Shown here: positions 16,501 to 18,397 of the stretch, piece after piece
How positions within the stretch are numbered: position 1 is the stretch's first letter
How the letters are laid out: the number at the start of each line of letters is the position of its first letter
Assembly: GCA_038234045.1 (NCBI GenBank)
Contig: JBBSUX010000037.1
Location: 1-18,397, forward strand
Length of the DNA: 18,397 nt
From: JBBSUX01 sp038234045
GTDB lineage: Bacteria > Pseudomonadota > Gammaproteobacteria > Burkholderiales > Burkholderiaceae_C
Direction: 5' to 3'
Notes under the pieces: model-generated
Seen by the model: the letters and a program-made list of their open reading frames with translations, nothing else
The model's database searches: none
Told to the model about the DNA's origin: nothing
Program-made: the position numbers and the translations under genes

Positions 16501-17621
16501 GGGTCTTCCCCATGCAGCAGGATGAGCCCACTCGCGTGCAGCGGTGAGGCGGGCGACACCATCATCTGTTCATGTTCGGTCGCCTCGATCAGCCCCATCC
16601 CGTCCCTGTCATGGTCCCACTGCCACTGCTCGTTTCCAACGGCGTCGCGCAATGTGATTCGGTGCAGATACACAAACCCAGGACGATCTGCCAGATCGAG
16701 TCGCAAGCGCTCGATAGGCTGCTCGCCCACGGGCAGCGCGAAAGTTACGCTTTGCCGCGCCTTGCCGATGACGGCGCTTGAGCTGAGCTTGCGCTGCTCA
16801 TCGAACCCGGACGCAGACCCCAGGTAGAGCTGCACCGTAAAAGTCGCCTCGGCTTTTTCCGGAACGACTGAGTTGGACATGCGCGGCATTTCCGCAGCAT
16901 CGGGCTGCAGCCCGTGTTTGCTCTCATCCTGACGCAGGTGGGCCGAAGTAATCAGCTGATAGGTGAGCGCGTCAGCAGCAGCCAGGAGGTAGCGGGAAAC
17001 CGCTGGAGGAAGCTTGTCGAAAGCCGCATCAAATTCTGATCCCGGGAGATCGCGCTGGACGGCATCGACCGCATCGACCTGCCAGCCGTGCTCAGTCAAA
17101 AATCTGTCGAGTGAAGTTCGGGTGAAAAATCGAAGGTGGGTCGCGTCAAGCAGGCCTTCTTCCCGATAGCGGAACTCACCACTCATCAGTTCGCCTATCA
17201 AGCCGGCGTAGGCTGCATTGGGAACAGAGATCAGCAGTTTTCCATGCGGCGCAAGCAGTGTTTCCAGCGAGTCGAGCACCTTGCCGGGATCGCGCAGATG
17301 CTCCAGAACATCTGCGCAGACGATGAAATCGTATGTTTCACCGGGAAAAATATCCCGCAGAGTGCAATCGTCCAGATTGGTAATCTCCAATCGTCGATAA
17401 AACGGTTGCGCGAGTTGCTTTTCCTCTTCGTTGAATGTGACGCCATCCACCGTGCACGACTTGTTCTGTTGAAGGTATTGCCCCAACGCACCACTGCCGG
17501 TGCCAAGGTCGAGCACCCGCGAGTCCGCGGGGATCCGGTGTGCAAGAATCGAAAGCGATGTGTGCTCTCCGTTCCTGATTTCCCGTACGTAAACGTGGCT
17601 ATTTCCACTCTGATGTGTCAT
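13590..17621 (-). CDS. Giant multidomain protein: SAM methyltransferase, beta-rich domain, hendecad coiled coil, GT2 and GT4-like glycosyltransferases
   Basis: This 1343-residue cytoplasmic protein has no signal peptide or membrane helix. Residues 25-185 are a class I SAM methyltransferase (VLDLGTGSGALG at 36-47, 'CADVLEHLRDP' at 102-112, 'LLISVPN'). Residues 258-420 are beta-rich ('FTVQLYLGSASGF', 'RLRLDLADRPGFVYLHRI'), probably a carbohydrate-binding-like sandwich. Residues 423-545 form a coiled coil. Residues 604-870 are a GT2 domain with 'VDVIVPVYRG', the metal-binding D697-A-E699 and 'GYGEENDFC'. Residues 882-1225 are GT4-like, with a four-Cys cluster (C992, C1005, C1013, C1016) after 'SAHDFYTMCPH', then 'GALSAIKGADLL' and 'ETYSYTLSACLDAALPIVAPD'. 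It would extend and perhaps methyl-cap the exported glycan. Separate enzymes fused in one chain beside Wzm/Wzt suggest a synthesis and termination machine; the substrates cannot be deduced. No clear ribosome binding site precedes the ATG. Confidence 0.88.
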   Translation of the reverse strand: MTHQSGNSHVYVREIRNGEHTSLSILAHRIPADSRVLDLGTGSGALGQYLQQNKSCTVDGVTFNEEEKQLAQPFYRRLEITNLDDCTLRDIFPGETYDFIVCADVLEHLRDPGKVLDSLETLLAPHGKLLISVPNAAYAGLIGELMSGEFRYREEGLLDATHLRFFTRTSLDRFLTEHGWQVDAVDAVQRDLPGSEFDAAFDKLPPAVSRYLLAAADALTYQLITSAHLRQDESKHGLQPDAAEMPRMSNSVVPEKAEATFTVQLYLGSASGFDEQRKLSSSAVIGKARQSVTFALPVGEQPIERLRLDLADRPGFVYLHRITLRDAVGNEQWQWDHDRDGMGLIEATEHEQMMVSPASPLHASGLILLHGEDPWFELPIHAEAQAHNGTSLGGGNLTVELGWPMSADYLALAGPVEMHLREVDAAAERERLRAEAALGQTRETARLDMAALHKEYAHVLERERGEHRQAASQVEIYHEDLLARERTQWQDTLSRERIEWQEALSRERVEHESLMSAQQRAANELAERLHTKEGEHDQLAQHLRWIENSTVFRMTRPLVNLKMRVDSMRRRPVAPAAVADDATLPAAIPTFPRLPAHPVPPTQYPVDVIVPVYRGLDDTRRCIESVLANECSAAMRLVVVNDASPEPEVTAWLREAALRNPERLLLLENAENLGFVGTVNRAMALSDSNDVVLLNSDAEVANDWLDRLRRAAYSDQRVASVTPFSNNATICSYPRFCQDNDLPPNQDTASLDALFASANRGQVIDIPTGIGFCMYVRRDALQDVGLFDTENFGKGYGEENDFCRRAAKKGWRNLHALDAFVRHFGGVSFGETKSPREQAAMVTLRRMHPDYEPLVHRFVAEDPARPARLAVDIKRLRESELPVVLNVMHDREGGTLRHVHELADALEDAALFLMLVPVAGGVRLKLLGEHETFTQNFALPQDFESLVTALQAYGVRHMHFHHLIGHGKQLRELPARLGVAYDFSAHDFYTMCPHISLTDSSNRFCGEDGSGNCHKCLPAQTGAEPAPQIDGWRVENADFLSNARHVLAPSRDAARRFVRFAPKADIRFAPHCDIHDRATREVAAPAPHAAAAVLKIVVIGALSAIKGADLLEAVAADAVRRGLPIEFHLLGFAYRTLKSGPGTALTVHGPYADAELPILLAELKPDLAWFPAQWPETYSYTLSACLDAALPIVAPDLGAFPERLAARSWTWIRPWSDDAPTFARFFDEVRTTNFIAAQPPVPPVLPAAASLDESVESEIGSWSYRRDYLAHLPPAQPRPEVSDADLLAHGSEPAASPRQQLERSIKLRMLGAMVRARSSPALSRVVQRVPAHWQTRVKTWLRA
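16074..16337 (-). repeat. Eight consecutive 33-base units coding 11-residue coiled-coil repeats
   Basis: Residues 429-516 of the giant protein divide exactly into eight 11-residue units. Units 1, 4, 6, 7 and 8 begin with RER, and units 6-8 are the closest copies: RERTQWQDTLS (484-494), RERIEWQEALS (495-505) and RERVEHESLMS (506-516). The other units keep the length and the hydrophobic positions less strictly. An 11-residue period is a hendecad coiled coil, which is nearly straight. At DNA level the last three units (16074-16172) are visible imperfect tandem repeats, pointing to growth by duplication. Confidence 0.85.
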
Positions 17622-17701
17622 CCGTGAATTATGCCGGGCAGGGCGCGGCCACCAATTCCGCGGGCGTGCTGAAAAATGTCGATCCCGGTCCTAGGGACCT
17701 T
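17622..17701. promoter_or_regulatory. Intergenic space between the divergent glycosyltransferase genes
   Basis: At most 80 bases separate the two divergent start codons, so promoters for both directions must be here or inside the genes. AGGGA at 17693-17697 is the likely ribosome binding site of the rightward gene. On the leftward side CATAAT (complement of 17629-17634) resembles a -10 element close to the ATG, but no -35 matches. No palindrome stands out. Confidence 0.4.
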
Positions 17702-18397
17702 GTGACTGTGTCAGTTGTAAGTCACGGTCACGATCAAGACCTTCCATTGCTGCTGGCCGGACTTGCTCAGGCCGGCGCGGAAGTAATTCGGCGCGTTCTG
17801 CTCGTACACAACCTGAGGCCAACCGCGTTGCTGGCAGACAGGAATCAGTCGTGGCCGTTCGAGCTCGTGGAAACCGTCAACCTCGCGCCATTAGGGTTCG
17901 GTGCAAACCACAACCGAGCGTTCAGAACTGTCGCGACCCCGTTTTTCTGCGTACTCAACCCAGATATTACGTTTGCTGCCGGCACGAAAATTTGGGAATG
18001 TCTGGTGGCTGCTGCCGGGCAGCCAGGCGTGGGCTGTGCCTACCCCGAGCTGCTTAATCTGGACGGAACACGGCAGGACAACGCGCGATCGGTGCCGACA
18101 CCGCTCGCATTGGTTCGAAGAAGGTTGTTCCATCATGACGATCTCCGGATCGATTGGGCAAGTGCCGCCTTCTGGATGCTGAAGTCACAGGTCTTTCGGG
18201 ACCTGGGCGGATTTGACGAGCGCTATCACATGTATTGCGAAGATGTTGATTTCTGCCTGCGGATGCAGCTCGCGGGGTGGAGGTTGCTTGAAGCCGGTGA
18301 TGCGCATGCAATTCATGATGCGCAGCGCAGCAGCCACCGCAATATGCGGTTCCTTGGTTGGCATCTGGCGAGTCTTGTGCGCCTGTGGACCGGCGCA
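17702..18397 (+). CDS. GT2 family glycosyltransferase, rhamnosyltransferase-like (3' end outside window)
   Basis: The frame has no stop before the window ends, so only the first 232 residues are seen. It starts MTVSVVSHGHD, the usual first strand of GT-A glycosyltransferases. The metal-binding region is 'VLNPDIT' at 84-90, with Asp in the N-P-D position as in WbbL-type enzymes. The acceptor-side block 'GGFDERYHMYCEDVDFCLR' at 169-187 is diagnostic for this GT2 group, and 'HDAQRSSHRN' follows at 205-214. It probably transfers rhamnose or another deoxyhexose from a nucleotide sugar to the growing glycan. The start is uncertain: GTG 17702 (AGGGA 4 bases before), GTG 17708 (10 bases), GTG 17666 and GTG 17624 are all in frame. 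I chose 17702 because the fold begins there. The gene is divergent from the giant glycosyltransferase. Confidence 0.85.
   Translation, partial: MTVSVVSHGHDQDLPLLLAGLAQAGAEVIRRVLLVHNLRPTALLADRNQSWPFELVETVNLAPLGFGANHNRAFRTVATPFFCVLNPDITFAAGTKIWECLVAAAGQPGVGCAYPELLNLDGTRQDNARSVPTPLALVRRRLFHHDDLRIDWASAAFWMLKSQVFRDLGGFDERYHMYCEDVDFCLRMQLAGWRLLEAGDAHAIHDAQRSSHRNMRFLGWHLASLVRLWTGA

Noticed and set aside
17629..17657. Possible leaderless sigma-70 promoter for the giant gene
   Set aside because: CATAAT is a fair -10, but no acceptable -35 lies 16-18 bases away and the spacing to the ATG is only 7 bases; the evidence is too weak.
9370..18397. Recent horizontal transfer of the polysaccharide locus
   Set aside because: Such loci are often transferred, but here GC content and codon use look similar to the T2SS region and I see no integrase, tRNA or IS boundary; I cannot support it from the window.

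Overview
The window looks like chromosomal DNA of a GC-rich Gram-negative bacterium, most likely a betaproteobacterium (Burkholderiales or Rhodocyclales). This is inferred from codon use, the type II secretion gene order and the style of the polysaccharide genes; no rRNA or single-species marker is present. I see no tRNA, rRNA, insertion sequence, phage gene, CRISPR array or origin.

Region 1 (about 1-6054, + strand) is the end of a type II secretion (T2SS) operon. It holds the 3' end of gspK, then gspL, gspM, a GspC/GspN-type inner-membrane linker gene and the secretin gene gspD. gspL, gspM and gspC are joined by 4-base stop/start overlaps. A short lipoprotein gene follows gspD and may be an accessory or pilotin-like factor. 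The expected upstream genes (pseudopilins, gspE, gspF) lie outside the window.

Region 2 (6055-9308, + strand) carries a Sec-exported protein of 542 residues from a family I cannot name. It has a good ribosome binding site and ends in a textbook intrinsic terminator. After that come a short non-coding stretch, a 56-base inverted repeat, and a periplasmic parvulin-type peptidyl-prolyl isomerase of the kind found beside exopolysaccharide loci. The start of the isomerase is uncertain and the inverted repeat overlaps its best ATG.

Region 3 (9370-18397) is a surface-polysaccharide (O-antigen or capsule-like) export and modification locus. On the + strand are an ABC-2 permease (Wzm type), an ATPase (Wzt type) with a C-terminal carbohydrate-binding-like domain, and an LpxL/HtrB-like acyltransferase with an altered active-site motif. 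Convergent on the - strand are an integral-membrane acyltransferase-3 (OafA type) and, upstream of it in the same operon, a 1343-residue protein. That protein fuses a SAM methyltransferase, a beta-rich domain, a coiled coil, a GT2 glycosyltransferase and a GT4-like glycosyltransferase. Divergent from it is a second GT2 gene that runs off the right edge.

The most interesting object is the 1343-residue protein. Its coiled coil is built from eight consecutive 11-residue units. A methyltransferase plus coiled coil beside a Wzt with a carbohydrate-binding tail recalls the known WbdD/Wzt chain-termination and molecular-ruler system. Here, however, the putative ruler is fused directly to two glycosyltransferases. 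Together the locus could build, measure, cap, acylate and export a polysaccharide, but this functional reading is inference.
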